This document shows, piece by piece, positions 25,921 through 35,660 of a stretch of 64,000 nt of DNA. The stretch's first letter is position 1. Each line of letters starts with the position of its first letter. The stretch is from Acidobacteriota bacterium (GTDB taxonomy: Bacteria; Acidobacteriota; Thermoanaerobaculia; UBA5066): positions 496,001-560,000 of the forward strand of contig JADJVE010000001.1 in the NCBI GenBank assembly GCA_016716715.1. Direction: 5' to 3'. The position numbers and the translations under genes were made by a program. Under the pieces are notes generated by a model. The model was not told where the DNA came from, made no database searches, and saw only the letters and a list, made by a program, of their open reading frames with translations.

Positions 25921-27497
25921 GGCTCTCCGCGCTCGCCGCCGAGGTCCCGCACACGGCCGGGGGCGCCGGGGACCCGGACGTCACGTCCATCACGCACGAC
26001 TCGCGCGCCGCGCAGCCGGGGACGCTCTTCGCCGCGTTCCCGGGCCTGAAGGTGGACGGCCGCCGGTTCGTCGCCGACGCCGTCGCGCGCGGCGCCGTTG
26101 CGGCGCTCGGACTCGCGCCCGCGCCGGAGAGCCTCGCCGTGCCGTATCTCGCCGTCGAGAACCCGCGGCGGGCGGCGGGCCTCATGGCCGCGCTCCTCGC
26201 GGGCCGGCCGGCGGCGCGTCTCGTGACGGCGGGCGTCACCGGCACGAGCGGGAAGACGACGACGGCGTTTCTCGTGGACCGCCTCCTCGGGGCGCGCCAC
26301 GCGCGGCGCGGCCTCTTCGGGACGATCGCGTACCGCGGCGCCGGCGGCGACGCGGCGGCGGTCCCGTCGGCGCACACGACGCCGGAGGCCACGGAGCTCC
26401 AGCCCATGCTCGGCGCGCTCGTGGCGGGCGGCGGCACGGCCGCGACGCTGGAATGCTCGTCGCACGCCCTCGTCCTCGAGCGCCTCGCCGGCTGTGCGTT
26501 CGACGTCGCGCTCTTCCTGAACCTCTCGCACGAACACCTCGACTTCCACGCGAACATGGACGACTACTTCGAGGCGAAGGCGCGGCTCTTCGGGCTCCTG
26601 AAGCCCGAAGGATGCGCCGTCGTGAATCTCGGAGACCAATATGGAAGACGGCTCGCGAGTCGGCTTGTTGCGAATCGAACCGTCGGATTTCTCTTAGAAG
26701 GTGAAGAGGGGACGGAGCAGACGCGGCCGGCGGCGCTCGCGGGTGCGGTCGCGCTGGCTGCCGCGGCGGCGGGCGAGACCGGTCTCCTCGCGACGGTTGT
26801 CGGGCGCCCGACGCTCGGGTTGACCGGGACGCACCTCGACGTCGAGGTGAATGCCCCATTCACCTTCAAGGAAAATCTTCTCTTCAGCATCAATTCCCCT
26901 CTTCTCGGAAGACCGAATGCCGAGAACCTCCTCGCCGCGGCGGCGGCGGGGATCGCGCTGGGCTTCACGCCCGCGGAGATCGCGTCCTCGCTCTCGTCGG
27001 TCTCCGTCGTCCCCGGCCGTCTCGAGCGCATCGAAAACTCGCGCGAGCTGACCGTTCTCGTCGACTACGCGCACAAGCCGGCCGCCCTCGAGGGCGTGCT
27101 GAAGACCGTCCGCCCGCTCGCCGCGGCCGGCGGCGGGCGCGTCCACGTCGTCTTCGGCTGCGGCGGCGACCGCGACAAGGCCAAGCGGCCCGTCATGGGC
27201 CGCATCGCCGCCCAGCTCGCCGACGACGTCGTCGTCACGTCGGACAACCCGCGATCGGAGAACCCCGACACGATCATCGCGGAAATCCTGGGCGGCATCC
27301 CGGCCGGCACCGACGTTGCGGCCGTCGCCGACCGCCGGGCCGCGATCGCCGAGGCCCTCCGTCGCGCGCGACCGGGCGACGTCGTCCTCGTCGCGGGCAA
27401 GGGCCACGAGACCGAGCAGGTCATCGGAGGAGTCGCTCACCCGTTCGACGACCGCGCCGCGCTGCGCACGCTGCTGGCGGGGGAGGCGGGCCGATGA
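25917..27497 (+). CDS. murE: UDP-MurNAc-tripeptide synthetase MurE (meso-diaminopimelate-adding)
   Basis: 526 residues from the GTG at 25917, which overlaps the ftsI stop (GTGA) and has GGGAGGG upstream; an earlier start would lie inside ftsI. ATP site GVTGTSGKTTT near 107. HDSRAAQPGTLFAAFPG marks the UDP-binding N-domain. DNPR at 443-446 is the signature of enzymes adding meso-diaminopimelate rather than lysine. The middle of the gene (about 26,600-26,930) has more A/T and codons such as TTA and AGA, unlike its surroundings, but the frame is intact. murF, the usual next gene, is absent. Confidence 0.96.
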   Translation: MRLSALAAEVPHTAGGAGDPDVTSITHDSRAAQPGTLFAAFPGLKVDGRRFVADAVARGAVAALGLAPAPESLAVPYLAVENPRRAAGLMAALLAGRPAARLVTAGVTGTSGKTTTAFLVDRLLGARHARRGLFGTIAYRGAGGDAAAVPSAHTTPEATELQPMLGALVAGGGTAATLECSSHALVLERLAGCAFDVALFLNLSHEHLDFHANMDDYFEAKARLFGLLKPEGCAVVNLGDQYGRRLASRLVANRTVGFLLEGEEGTEQTRPAALAGAVALAAAAAGETGLLATVVGRPTLGLTGTHLDVEVNAPFTFKENLLFSINSPLLGRPNAENLLAAAAAGIALGFTPAEIASSLSSVSVVPGRLERIENSRELTVLVDYAHKPAALEGVLKTVRPLAAAGGGRVHVVFGCGGDRDKAKRPVMGRIAAQLADDVVVTSDNPRSENPDTIIAEILGGIPAGTDVAAVADRRAAIAEALRRARPGDVVLVAGKGHETEQVIGGVAHPFDDRAALRTLLAGEAGR

Positions 27498-28579
27498 TCC
27501 CGTGGCTGCTCCACCCGTTCTTCGGAAAGGTGCCGGTTCTCGGCGTCTTCCGGTACATCACGTTCCGCGCGGCGAACGCGGCGCTCATGGCGCTTCTCCT
27601 CTCCGTGTTCCTCGGCCCCGGTCTCATCCGGTGGCTGCGCTCGCGGCAGATCGGCCAGTCCATCCGCGAGGAGGGCCCGAAGGCTCATCAGGCCAAGGCG
27701 GGCACGCCGACGATGGGCGGCGTCCTCATCGTCCTCGCGATCGTCGTCCCGACGTTTCTCTTCGCGGACCTGACGAACCGCTACGTCTGGGTCGCGCTCG
27801 GCGCGACCGTTCTCGCGATGGCGATCGGCGTCGGAGACGACTGGCGCAAGGTGTCGCGCAAGCAGAACCGCGGCCTCACGGGGCGCCAGAAACTCGTCCT
27901 GCAGGCCGTGATCGGCCTCGCGGTCGGCTGGGCGGCCGTGAATGCCTTCGAAGGCCGCGTCGACGCGACGCACGTGGCGTTCCCGTTCCTCAAGAACGTC
28001 CACCCGGACCTCGGCGCTTTCTACGTGCTCTTCGCCGCCGTCGTCGTCGTCGGGTCCTCGAACGCCGTGAACCTCACGGACGGCCTCGACGGCCTCGCGA
28101 TCGGCGCGACCCTGGTCGCTTCCGGGACGTTCGCGATCCTCGCGTACATCGCGGGCAACGCGCGCGCCGCGACGTACCTCCTCGTCCCGTACGTGCCCGG
28201 CACGGGCGAGCTCGCGGTCTTCTGCGCCGCGATCGTCGGCGCCTCGCTGGGCTTTCTCTGGTTCAACGCGCACCCCGCCGAGGTCTTCATGGGCGACACG
28301 GGCTCGCTCGCCCTCGGCGCCGCGCTCGGGACCGTCGCCGTCCTCATCAAGCAGGAGGTCCTGCTCGTCCTCGTCGGCGGGCTCTTCGTCGTCGAGGCGG
28401 TGTCCGTCATCCTGCAGGTGGGCTCCTTCAAGCTCACGGGCAAGCGCATCTTCCGGATGGCGCCGCTCCACCACCACTTCGAGCTGCTCGGCTGGGCGGA
28501 GTCGAAGGTCATCATCCGTTTCTGGATCGTCGCGATCCTCTTCGCGCTCGTCGCGCTCGGATCGCTGAAGCTGCGATGA
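27494..28579 (+). CDS. mraY: Phospho-MurNAc-pentapeptide translocase MraY
   Basis: 361 residues with about ten membrane spans. Family motifs: KAHQAKAGTPTMGG near 57, FLKNVHPDLG, NAVNLTDGLDGLAIG and APLHHHFELLGWAESKVIIR near the C-terminus. MraY attaches phospho-MurNAc-pentapeptide to undecaprenyl phosphate on the inner membrane face, forming lipid I. The ATG overlaps the murE stop by 4 bases (ATGA). Confidence 0.98.
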   Translation: MIPWLLHPFFGKVPVLGVFRYITFRAANAALMALLLSVFLGPGLIRWLRSRQIGQSIREEGPKAHQAKAGTPTMGGVLIVLAIVVPTFLFADLTNRYVWVALGATVLAMAIGVGDDWRKVSRKQNRGLTGRQKLVLQAVIGLAVGWAAVNAFEGRVDATHVAFPFLKNVHPDLGAFYVLFAAVVVVGSSNAVNLTDGLDGLAIGATLVASGTFAILAYIAGNARAATYLLVPYVPGTGELAVFCAAIVGASLGFLWFNAHPAEVFMGDTGSLALGAALGTVAVLIKQEVLLVLVGGLFVVEAVSVILQVGSFKLTGKRIFRMAPLHHHFELLGWAESKVIIRFWIVAILFALVALGSLKLR

Positions 28580-29982
28580 GCGTCGACGTCGGTCCCGACC
28601 TGCCCGAGATCCGCACCGCGGCCGTCTTCGGCCTCGCGCGCTCCGGCCGGGCCGCGGTCACGGCGCTCGCCGAGCGCGGCGTCGCCGTCATCGGCACGGA
28701 CACGAAGGACGCGGCCGGGCTGGGCGACCTTCCCGCGCTCGACGGCGTGCGCTGGGAGCTCGGCTCTCACCCCCTCTCGCTCCTCGACGGCGTCGACCTC
28801 GTCGTGGTCTCGCCCGGGATCCCGCTCACGCTGCCGGTCTTCGACGCCGCGCGCGCACGGGCGATTCCCGTCGTCTCCGAGGTCGAGCTCGCCTCGCGCC
28901 TCCTTCCGGGGGTCGTCGTCGGGATCACGGGCACGAACGGCAAGTCCACGACGACCGCGCTCACGGCGGCTCTCCTGAGGGCCGCGGGCCACGCGGCGAT
29001 CGCGTGTGGAAACTACGGGACACCCTGGATCTCGTTCGCGACGAAGGCGGGCGCGAACGGCAACGGGTCGGCCCCGAAGACGTGGGTCGTCGAGCTGTCG
29101 TCCTTCCAGCTGGAGGGCATCCGGCGCTTCGCGCCCGACGTGGCCGTCCACCTGAACCTCACGCCGGACCACCTCGACCGGTACCGTTCGATGGACGACT
29201 ACGGCGCCGCGAAGGCGCGGATCTTCGAGAACCAGCGCGAGGCGCAGGTCGCCGTCCTGAACGCCGACGATCCGCTCGTCGCGCGGATCCGGCCGCGGGC
29301 CCGGCGCTTCGAGTTCTCGCGGGCCGCGCAGCCGGCGCTCGGGGCGTGGCTCAAGGACGACCTCTTCGTCGGGGACGTCAACGGCAAGGGGCCGCGCGTG
29401 ATCGCGAAGCGCTCGGACCTCGCCCTTCCGGGCGCGCACAACGTCGAGAACGCCCTCGCGGCGCTTGCGGCGACGCTGCCGCTCGGCGTCACGCCCGAGT
29501 CGGCCGTCGAGACGTTCCGCGGCTTCCGCGGCCTTCCGCACCGCACGGCTCTCGTGCGGACGCTCGGCGGCGTCACGTGGTGGAACGACTCGAAGGGCAC
29601 GAACGTCGACGCGACGCTCAAGAGCCTCGAGGGCTTCGACGACGCGCGCGTGCACCTCATCCTGGGTGGCAAGGACAAGGGCGACGACTTCGGCCGGCTC
29701 GCGCCTCTCGCGGCGAAGAAAGCGCGGACGATCCTCGCGATCGGCAAGGCCGGCCCCGCGGTCGCCAAGGCGCTCGCGGCGGTGCCGGGCGTCGACGTCG
29801 TCCTCGCCGGCACGCTCGAGAAGGCCGTCGAGGAGGCCGCGCGCCGCGCCGGCGCCGGGGACGCCGTGCTCCTCTCGCCCGCGTGCGCGTCCTTCGACCA
29901 GTTCCGGAACTTCGAGCACCGCGGCGACGTGTTCGAGGAGCTCGTCCGCGCGCTGCCCGAGCTCGCGGGGAGGGAGCGGTAG
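28576..29982 (+). CDS. murD: UDP-MurNAc-L-Ala:D-Glu ligase MurD
   Basis: 468 residues from the ATG at 28576 (ATGA overlap with mraY); a longer upstream frame is a shadow of mraY. N-terminal Rossmann-like part AVFGLARSGRAAV; ATP loop GITGTNGKSTTTAL; LNLTPDHLDRY; WWNDSKGTNVDAT in the C-domain, LILGGKDKGDDF and LLSPACASFDQF are all classic MurD signatures. Adds D-glutamate in the cytoplasm. The stop is immediately followed by the ftsW ATG. Confidence 0.97.
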   Translation: MSVDVGPDLPEIRTAAVFGLARSGRAAVTALAERGVAVIGTDTKDAAGLGDLPALDGVRWELGSHPLSLLDGVDLVVVSPGIPLTLPVFDAARARAIPVVSEVELASRLLPGVVVGITGTNGKSTTTALTAALLRAAGHAAIACGNYGTPWISFATKAGANGNGSAPKTWVVELSSFQLEGIRRFAPDVAVHLNLTPDHLDRYRSMDDYGAAKARIFENQREAQVAVLNADDPLVARIRPRARRFEFSRAAQPALGAWLKDDLFVGDVNGKGPRVIAKRSDLALPGAHNVENALAALAATLPLGVTPESAVETFRGFRGLPHRTALVRTLGGVTWWNDSKGTNVDATLKSLEGFDDARVHLILGGKDKGDDFGRLAPLAAKKARTILAIGKAGPAVAKALAAVPGVDVVLAGTLEKAVEEAARRAGAGDAVLLSPACASFDQFRNFEHRGDVFEELVRALPELAGRER

Positions 29983-31086
29983 ATGGCCAAGAAGCTGGCC
30001 TCCGACCGCCTCCTCTTCGGGTCGGTCCTCCTGCTCGTGGGGACGGGCCTTCTCATGATCTACAGCGCGTCGTCGCTGCAGGCCACCCTCGCGTCGGCGT
30101 CCGCCCCGGCGGGCCCGTATTTCTTCGTCCTCAAGCAGACGGTCGCCGTCGCGGTCGGAGCGGTTCTCGCGTTCGCGGCGATGTCCATCGACTACCGTCG
30201 CCTCAACGACCCGCGTCTCATCGCCGTCCTCCTCGCGGTCCTCGCGGTCGCCCTCGTGGCGGTGCTGTTCCGCGCGCCGGTGAACGGCGCGCGCCGCTGG
30301 CTCGCGCTCGGCTTCATGTCGGTGCAGCCGTCGGAGTTCATGAAGGTCGGCCTCGTGATCGCGCTCGCGGCCCTCCTCTCGCGTCGCGAGGGCGAGATGC
30401 ACCTGCCGACGCGGACCCTGCTGCCCGTGCTCGGTCTCGTCGTCGCCCCGGCGGGCCTCGTCCTTCTCGAGCCGGACTTCGGAACCGCGTTCACGTACTT
30501 CATCGTCGCGGGCGCGATGCTGTTCTTCGCGGGCCTCCCGTTCCGGTGGTTCTTCGGCTCGGCGCTCCTCCTCGTCCCGACGCTCTCGGCGTGGGTCCTC
30601 TCCGCGCAGTACCGCCGCGACCGACTCACCGCCTTCCTGCACCCGGAGCTGGACCCGCTCGGCAAGGGCTTCCACGCGATCCAGTCCCTCATCGCGGTCG
30701 GGACGGGCGGCGTCACGGGCCTCGGCCTCGGCGAGGGCAAGCAGAAGCTGTTCTTCCTGCCGTACCCCTACACGGACTTCATCTTCGCGATCGTCGGCGA
30801 GGAGCTCGGCCTCATCGGGTGCGTCGCCGTGCTCGCGCTCTTCGGCCTCGTCTTCGCGCGCGGCGTGCGCGCCGCGGTGAACGCGCCCGACTCGTTCGGA
30901 CGCCTTCTCGGCATCGGCCTCTCGGTGATGATCGTCGCGCAGGCGCTCATCAACATCTCCGTCGTCCTCTCCCTCCTGCCCACCAAGGGAATCCCGCTGC
31001 CGTTCCTCTCGTACGGCGGGTCGGCGCTCTGGGCCGACCTCCTCGCCGTCGGGATCCTCCTCAACCTCTCGCAGCACGCGTCATGA
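29983..31086 (+). CDS. ftsW: Septal peptidoglycan glycosyltransferase FtsW
   Basis: 367 residues, about ten spans, SEDS family. Motifs: LLMIYSASS near 24, GARRWLALGFMSVQPSEFMK, LLEPDFGTAFT, HAIQSLIAVGTGGVTGLGLG, PYTDFIFAIVGEELG and PLPFLSYGGSALWADLLAVG. With FtsI it polymerises septal peptidoglycan. The ATG abuts the murD TAG, with GGGAGGG 6-7 bases upstream. RodA is a close relative, but the location in the dcw cluster indicates FtsW. Confidence 0.95.
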   Translation: MAKKLASDRLLFGSVLLLVGTGLLMIYSASSLQATLASASAPAGPYFFVLKQTVAVAVGAVLAFAAMSIDYRRLNDPRLIAVLLAVLAVALVAVLFRAPVNGARRWLALGFMSVQPSEFMKVGLVIALAALLSRREGEMHLPTRTLLPVLGLVVAPAGLVLLEPDFGTAFTYFIVAGAMLFFAGLPFRWFFGSALLLVPTLSAWVLSAQYRRDRLTAFLHPELDPLGKGFHAIQSLIAVGTGGVTGLGLGEGKQKLFFLPYPYTDFIFAIVGEELGLIGCVAVLALFGLVFARGVRAAVNAPDSFGRLLGIGLSVMIVAQALINISVVLSLLPTKGIPLPFLSYGGSALWADLLAVGILLNLSQHAS

Positions 31087-32201
31087 CGAACGCCGCGCAC
31101 TCCCCGGCCACGGGCGGCTTCCTGATCGCGGGCGGCGGCACGGGCGGGCACGTGTTTCCCGCGCTCGCCCTCGCGGGCGAGATCCGGCGGCGGCGGCCCG
31201 ACGCGCCGATCGTATTCGTCGGCACGCGCCGCGGCCTCGAGACGGACCTCGTCCCGCGCGCGGGCTGGCCGCTCGAGTTCGTCCGCGCGAAGGGCCTCGT
31301 CGGCAAGGGCGCGAGGGCGCGGCTCGAGGGCCTCCTTGCGCTCCCGCTCGCGCTCGCCGACTCGATCGGCATCCTCGGGCGCCACGCGCCGCGGACCGTG
31401 GTCGGCGTCGGCGGCTACGCCTCGGGACCGCTCGTCGCGACCGCGTGGGCGCGGCGCATCCCGACCGTCATCCACGAGCAGAACGCGGTGCCCGGACTGA
31501 CGAACCGGCTTCTCTCGCGCATCGCGACGCGCATCACGGCCGGCACGGACGCCGGCGCCGCGCGCCTGGGCGGCGTGGCGGTTGGGAATCCGGTGAGAGG
31601 GGAATTCTTCGAGGCTCCCTCTCTCGGGGCGCGCGAGACGCCGCGCCGGATGCGTCTGCTCGTGGTGGGGGGCAGCCAGGGGGCCGCGATCCTGAACCGC
31701 CTCGTCCCGGGCGCGCTCGCGCGCGTGGACGGAGCCGGCGTGCGGTTCGCGGCGATTCACCAGACCGGAAAAGGCCGCGCGGCGGACGTCGCCGCCGCGT
31801 ACGGCAGGCACGCGTTCTCCGTCTCGGCCGTTTCGCCCGTCGAATTCGTGGATGACATGGCGAAGGCGTACGCGGACGCGGATCTGATCGTGGCCCGCGC
31901 CGGCGCGATGACGGTCGCCGAGATCGCGGCCGCCGGCCGCCCGGCCGTCCTCGTGCCGTTCGCGGGCGCGACGCACGGCCACCAGGAGGCGAACGCGCGC
32001 GCTCTCGAGGCGCAGGGCGCGGCCGTCGTTCTCACGGAGGCGCAGGCGACGGAGCAGAGCGTGGGCGACGCCGTGGCGGCGCTTCTCGGGGATCCCGCGC
32101 GGCTCCTCGCGATGGGGGAAGCCGCGCGCAGGGCCGCGAAGCCGGACGCCGCGGCGCGGCTGTGCGAAATCGTGTTCGAAGCGGAAGCGAGTCAGCGATG
32201 A
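31083..32201 (+). CDS. murG: UDP-GlcNAc transferase MurG
   Basis: 372 residues from the ATG at 31083 (ATGA overlap with ftsW). GT28 features: FLIAGGGTGGHVFPALALA near 13, VVGVGGYASGPLV, IPTVIHEQNAVPGLTNR, LLVVGGSQGAAILN and the sugar-nucleotide loop VARAGAMTVAEIAAAGRPAV. Makes lipid II from lipid I on the cytoplasmic membrane face. A longer upstream open frame is the alternative frame of murD/ftsW and was not used. Confidence 0.97.
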   Translation: MTNAAHSPATGGFLIAGGGTGGHVFPALALAGEIRRRRPDAPIVFVGTRRGLETDLVPRAGWPLEFVRAKGLVGKGARARLEGLLALPLALADSIGILGRHAPRTVVGVGGYASGPLVATAWARRIPTVIHEQNAVPGLTNRLLSRIATRITAGTDAGAARLGGVAVGNPVRGEFFEAPSLGARETPRRMRLLVVGGSQGAAILNRLVPGALARVDGAGVRFAAIHQTGKGRAADVAAAYGRHAFSVSAVSPVEFVDDMAKAYADADLIVARAGAMTVAEIAAAGRPAVLVPFAGATHGHQEANARALEAQGAAVVLTEAQATEQSVGDAVAALLGDPARLLAMGEAARRAAKPDAAARLCEIVFEAEASQR

Positions 32202-33577
32202 ATTTCCTCAGGGTCAAACGTCTCCATTTCGTCGGGATCGGCGGCATCGGCATGTCGGGCCTCGCCGAGCTTCTCAAGAGCGTGGGCCTCGAGGTGACGG
32301 GCTCGGACCTCTCCGAGGGCGAGCAGGTGCTCCGGCTGCGCACGCTCGGCATCCCGGTCTTCCTCGGGCACCACGCGGAGAACGTGCAGGGCGCGGACGT
32401 CGTCGTCTACTCGAGCGCCGTCCACGACTCGAACCCCGAGGTCGCGACCGCGCGCAGCATGGGCATCCCCGTCATCAAGCGCGCCGAGATGCTCGCGGAG
32501 GTCATGCGCGTCAAGCGCGGGATCGCGATCGCGGGAACGCACGGCAAGACGACGACGACCTCGATGACGGGCGCGATCCTCATGGAGGCCGGGCTCGACC
32601 CGACGATCATCGTCGGCGGGCGGATGCGCGAGGTCGGGACGGCGCGCCTCGGGCGCGGCGAGTACCTCGTGGCCGAAGCGGACGAATTCGACCGCTCGTT
32701 CCTCGCGCTCTCGCCGATGCTCGCCCTCATCAACAACATCGACCTCGAGCACCTCGACACGTACCGCGACATGCAGGACCTGCAGGAGACGTTCGCGCGC
32801 TTCGCGCGGAACGTCCCGTTCTTCGGGGCCGCGATCCTCGGCCTGGACGACCCGCACGTGCAGGAGATCCGCCCGCTCGTCTCGCGCCGCGTCGTGACCT
32901 ACGGGCTGACGCCCCAGGCGGACCTCACGGCGCGCGACGTCGTCCTCGAGCGCACGGGCTCGCGCTTCGTCGCGTTCGCGGACCGCGAGTTCACGGGAAA
33001 AGTGTCGCTCCAGATCGCCGGCCTCCACAACATCAAGAACGCGCTCGGGTCCCTCGCCATCGCGCGGGAGCTCTCGATCCCGTTCGCGACGGCCGCGCGC
33101 GCTCTCGCCGAATTCAAGGGCGTCATCCGGCGCTTCGAGAAGAAGGGCGAGCACGCGGGCGTGATCGTGATCGACGACTACGCGCACCACCCGACCGAGG
33201 TCGCGGCCACGCTCGCTGCGGCCCGACAGTCCTATCCCGACCGGCGGATCGTCGCGCTCTTCCAGCCGCACCTGTACTCGCGGACGAAGGACATGGCGCA
33301 CCTGTTCGGCGCCGCGTTCCTGAACGCGGACGTCCTCCTCGTGACGCCGGTCTACGGCTCGCGGGAAGCCCCGCGCGAGGGCGTCACGGGCGCGCTCGTC
33401 GCCGACGCGGCGACGGCGCGCGGCCACCGCGCCGCACGCTTCATCGCGGACCGCAAGGACATCGCGAAGGCGCTGGAGGAAGAGATGAAGGAGGGAGACC
33501 TCCTCATCACGATGGGCGCCGGCGACGTGTTGCATTTCGGAGAAGACTTTCTTCGAGTGAAAGAGGAACAAAGCTGA
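32198..33577 (+). CDS. murC: UDP-MurNAc:L-alanine ligase MurC
   Basis: 459 residues from the ATG at 32198 (ATGA overlap with murG). HFVGIGGIGMSGLAE near 11, AGTHGKTTTTSM ATP loop near 114, EADEFDRSF, NNIDLEHLDTY and DDYAHHPTEVAAT are diagnostic. Adds L-Ala to UDP-MurNAc in the cytoplasm. murB and ddl, which often follow murC, are absent; ftsQ follows at once. The last codons carry GAGGAA, which serves as the ribosome site of ftsQ. Confidence 0.97.
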   Translation: MNFLRVKRLHFVGIGGIGMSGLAELLKSVGLEVTGSDLSEGEQVLRLRTLGIPVFLGHHAENVQGADVVVYSSAVHDSNPEVATARSMGIPVIKRAEMLAEVMRVKRGIAIAGTHGKTTTTSMTGAILMEAGLDPTIIVGGRMREVGTARLGRGEYLVAEADEFDRSFLALSPMLALINNIDLEHLDTYRDMQDLQETFARFARNVPFFGAAILGLDDPHVQEIRPLVSRRVVTYGLTPQADLTARDVVLERTGSRFVAFADREFTGKVSLQIAGLHNIKNALGSLAIARELSIPFATAARALAEFKGVIRRFEKKGEHAGVIVIDDYAHHPTEVAATLAAARQSYPDRRIVALFQPHLYSRTKDMAHLFGAAFLNADVLLVTPVYGSREAPREGVTGALVADAATARGHRAARFIADRKDIAKALEEEMKEGDLLITMGAGDVLHFGEDFLRVKEEQS

Positions 33578-34383
33578 GCTCGTTCTACCGGCCGCCTTCG
33601 TCCCGCACCGTGCGCCCCACCCGGCGCAGGTCGGGGAGGCGTCTCATCGCCCCGGCGCTCACGGTCCTTTTCCTCGCTGCGCTCGGGCTCTCGGGCTTGG
33701 TGGTGCTCCGCACGCATCCGCGCTTCGCGGTGACGCGCGTCGTCCTCGAGGGCGTGCCCGAAGCGCGGCGCGCCGAGGCCGAGGAGCTCACGGACGGCTG
33801 GATCGGCCGCCCGGCGCTGTTCGTCGACCTCCAGGCCCCCGTCGCGGAGCTCTCGAAGCGCTCGTGGGTGGCGTCCGCCTCCGCGAGGCGCGTCGTGCCG
33901 GGCACGATCGCGGTCGTCGTCGTCGCGCGGCCCCCCGTCGCCATCGCCGTCCGGGAAGACAAGGGCGGCGAGCTCTGGACGGTGGACCGCACGGGCAGCT
34001 TCATCGGGCCCTACGGCGGGCGCGCCCTCGGCCGCGAGGACGACTTCGTCGTGCTTTCGGGCGCGGGCGACGAGACGGCTCGCACGCGGGGCGCCGAATT
34101 CCTCGACCTCCTCCGGACAGAGGACCCCGACCTCCTCGGCCGCGCGTCCGAGGTCGCCGTCGTCCCGGAGGGCTTCGCCGTCACGGACCGCGTCGCATCG
34201 TGCCGGCTCCTCTTCGGGCCCGACGCGGCGACGCCGGGGCGCGCGGCTTCCATCTGGCGGGCGTACCTCGCGCTCCTCCCGGAGCTCGAGCGCAACGCAT
34301 TCCCGACTTCCGACGCGGACCTGCGCTTCGCGGGCCGCATCGTCCTGAAGGCGCCCGGCGACACCGGACGCGGAAAGACCTAA
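33574..34383 (+). CDS. ftsQ: Cell-division protein FtsQ
   Basis: The proposed start is a CTG at 33574, overlapping the murC stop as CTGA, with AGAGGAA 5 bases upstream (269 residues, beginning SSFYRPPSSRTVRP). The first conventional codon is the GTG at 33610, which has no ribosome site and leaves a 32-base gap. Layout: basic cytoplasmic N-terminus, one span (about 28-48, LIAPALTVLFLAALGLSGLVVL), a POTRA domain at about 52-125 (FAVTRVVLEGVPEA; LSKRSWVASASARRVVPGTI) and the FtsQ beta domain. Links FtsBL to the early divisome. The family diverges quickly; position and topology make the call firm. Confidence 0.88.
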   Translation: MSSFYRPPSSRTVRPTRRRSGRRLIAPALTVLFLAALGLSGLVVLRTHPRFAVTRVVLEGVPEARRAEAEELTDGWIGRPALFVDLQAPVAELSKRSWVASASARRVVPGTIAVVVVARPPVAIAVREDKGGELWTVDRTGSFIGPYGGRALGREDDFVVLSGAGDETARTRGAEFLDLLRTEDPDLLGRASEVAVVPEGFAVTDRVASCRLLFGPDAATPGRAASIWRAYLALLPELERNAFPTSDADLRFAGRIVLKAPGDTGRGKT

Positions 34384-34393
34384 GGGTTTACGG

Positions 34394-35641
34394 ATGCCAA
34401 AGACCACGCCGTACCTCGTCAGCCTCGACATCGGATCGACGAAGGTGTGCGCCCTCATCGCCGAGTCGGATGCGGCCGGAAAGATCGACATCATCGGGAA
34501 GGGCACCGCCGCCCACAAGGGCGCGCGCAAGGGCGCGATCATCGACGTGCCGGCCACCGTGGACGCGATCAAGCGCGCGACGGAGGAGGCCGAGATCATG
34601 GCGGGCGCGCAGATCGAGCGCGCCGTCGTGGGCGTCGCGGGCCCGCAGGTCAAGTCGTTCAACAGCCGGCAGGTCGTCGCGGTCGCCGCCAAGAACCGCG
34701 AGATCTCGCGCGAGGACATCCAGCGCTCGCTCGACGCGGCCCGGTCCGTGCCGATTCCCTCGGAGTTCGAGATCCTCCACGTCCTCCCGCGCGAGTTCGT
34801 CGTCGACGGCCAGGACGGCGTGGCCGACCCGCTCGGCATGGTCGGGAGCCGGCTGGAGGCCGACGTCCACGTCGTGACGGTCCCCGTCGCCACGACGCAG
34901 AATCTCCTGAACTGCGTCAACCGCGCGGGCGTCGAGGTCATCGAGATGGTCCTCGAGCCTCTCGCGGCAAGCGAGGCCGTCCTCACGGCCGACGAGCGCG
35001 AGCTCGGCGTCGTCCTCGCCGACATCGGCGGCGGCACGACGGAGATCGCCGTCTGGCGCCACGGGACTCTCGCGCACACGTCCGTCCTGCCCGTCGGGGG
35101 AGACCACTTCACGAACGACCTCGCGGTCGTCCTCAAGACGCCCGTGCCCGACGCCGAGCGCCTCAAGAGGAAGCACGGCGCCGCCCTTGCGGCGCTCGTG
35201 AACGAATCCGACTCGATCGACGTGCCGCTCACGGGCGGCCGGGGCGTCCACCCGGTCAAGCGCCGCGAGATCGCCGAGATCCTGCAGCCGCGCGCCGAGG
35301 AGCTCCTCACGCTCCTGTGGGAGGAGTCCGTCCGCGAGGTGCCCGCCGGCGAGCTGCGCGCCGGGCTCGTCCTGACCGGCGGCGGCTCGGAGCTCGACGG
35401 CCTCCTCGAGGTCGCCGAGCAGGTTCTCGGGATCGCGGTCCGCCGGGGCGTCCCGCGCGGGCTCGGCGGCCTGACGGACATCGTCGCGTCGCCCGAGTGG
35501 GCCTGCGCCGCGGGGCTCCTGCTCTACGGGCGCGGCGCCGCGGCCACGGCCCGGCGGCGCAACCGCGGCGCGTCGCCCGGATTCCTCGACAAGATCAAAG
35601 GCAGCTTCCGAAACCTGTTCCCCTCATCCACCGCTCTGTGA
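34394..35641 (+). CDS. ftsA: Cell-division actin homologue FtsA
   Basis: 415 residues. Phosphate-1 loop [15 protein letters not shown] at the N-terminus, SHS2-type 1C domain ([20 protein letters not shown]), [15 protein letters not shown] (phosphate 2) and [11 protein letters not shown] (adenosine loop). The C-terminal helix [15 protein letters not shown] is the amphipathic membrane anchor. FtsA tethers FtsZ filaments to the inner membrane. Start ATG at 34394, 11 bases after ftsQ; ftsZ follows 20 bases downstream. Confidence 0.97.
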   Translation: MPKTTPYLVSLDIGSTKVCALIAESDAAGKIDIIGKGTAAHKGARKGAIIDVPATVDAIKRATEEAEIMAGAQIERAVVGVAGPQVKSFNSRQVVAVAAKNREISREDIQRSLDAARSVPIPSEFEILHVLPREFVVDGQDGVADPLGMVGSRLEADVHVVTVPVATTQNLLNCVNRAGVEVIEMVLEPLAASEAVLTADERELGVVLADIGGGTTEIAVWRHGTLAHTSVLPVGGDHFTNDLAVVLKTPVPDAERLKRKHGAALAALVNESDSIDVPLTGGRGVHPVKRREIAEILQPRAEELLTLLWEESVREVPAGELRAGLVLTGGGSELDGLLEVAEQVLGIAVRRGVPRGLGGLTDIVASPEWACAAGLLLYGRGAAATARRRNRGASPGFLDKIKGSFRNLFPSSTAL

Positions 35642-35660
35642 TATCGATGGAGGAAAGAAG

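Noticed and set aside
28021..31077. A minus-strand open frame of 1,018 codons opposite mraY, murD and ftsW
   Set aside because: Antisense to three unmistakable cell-wall genes; Arg/Glu/Asp-rich low-complexity translation.
29004..31082. Upstream extension of MurG through murD and ftsW
   Set aside because: The extension is an alternative frame of murD and ftsW; MurG homology begins at the ATG at 31083, which overlaps the ftsW stop.
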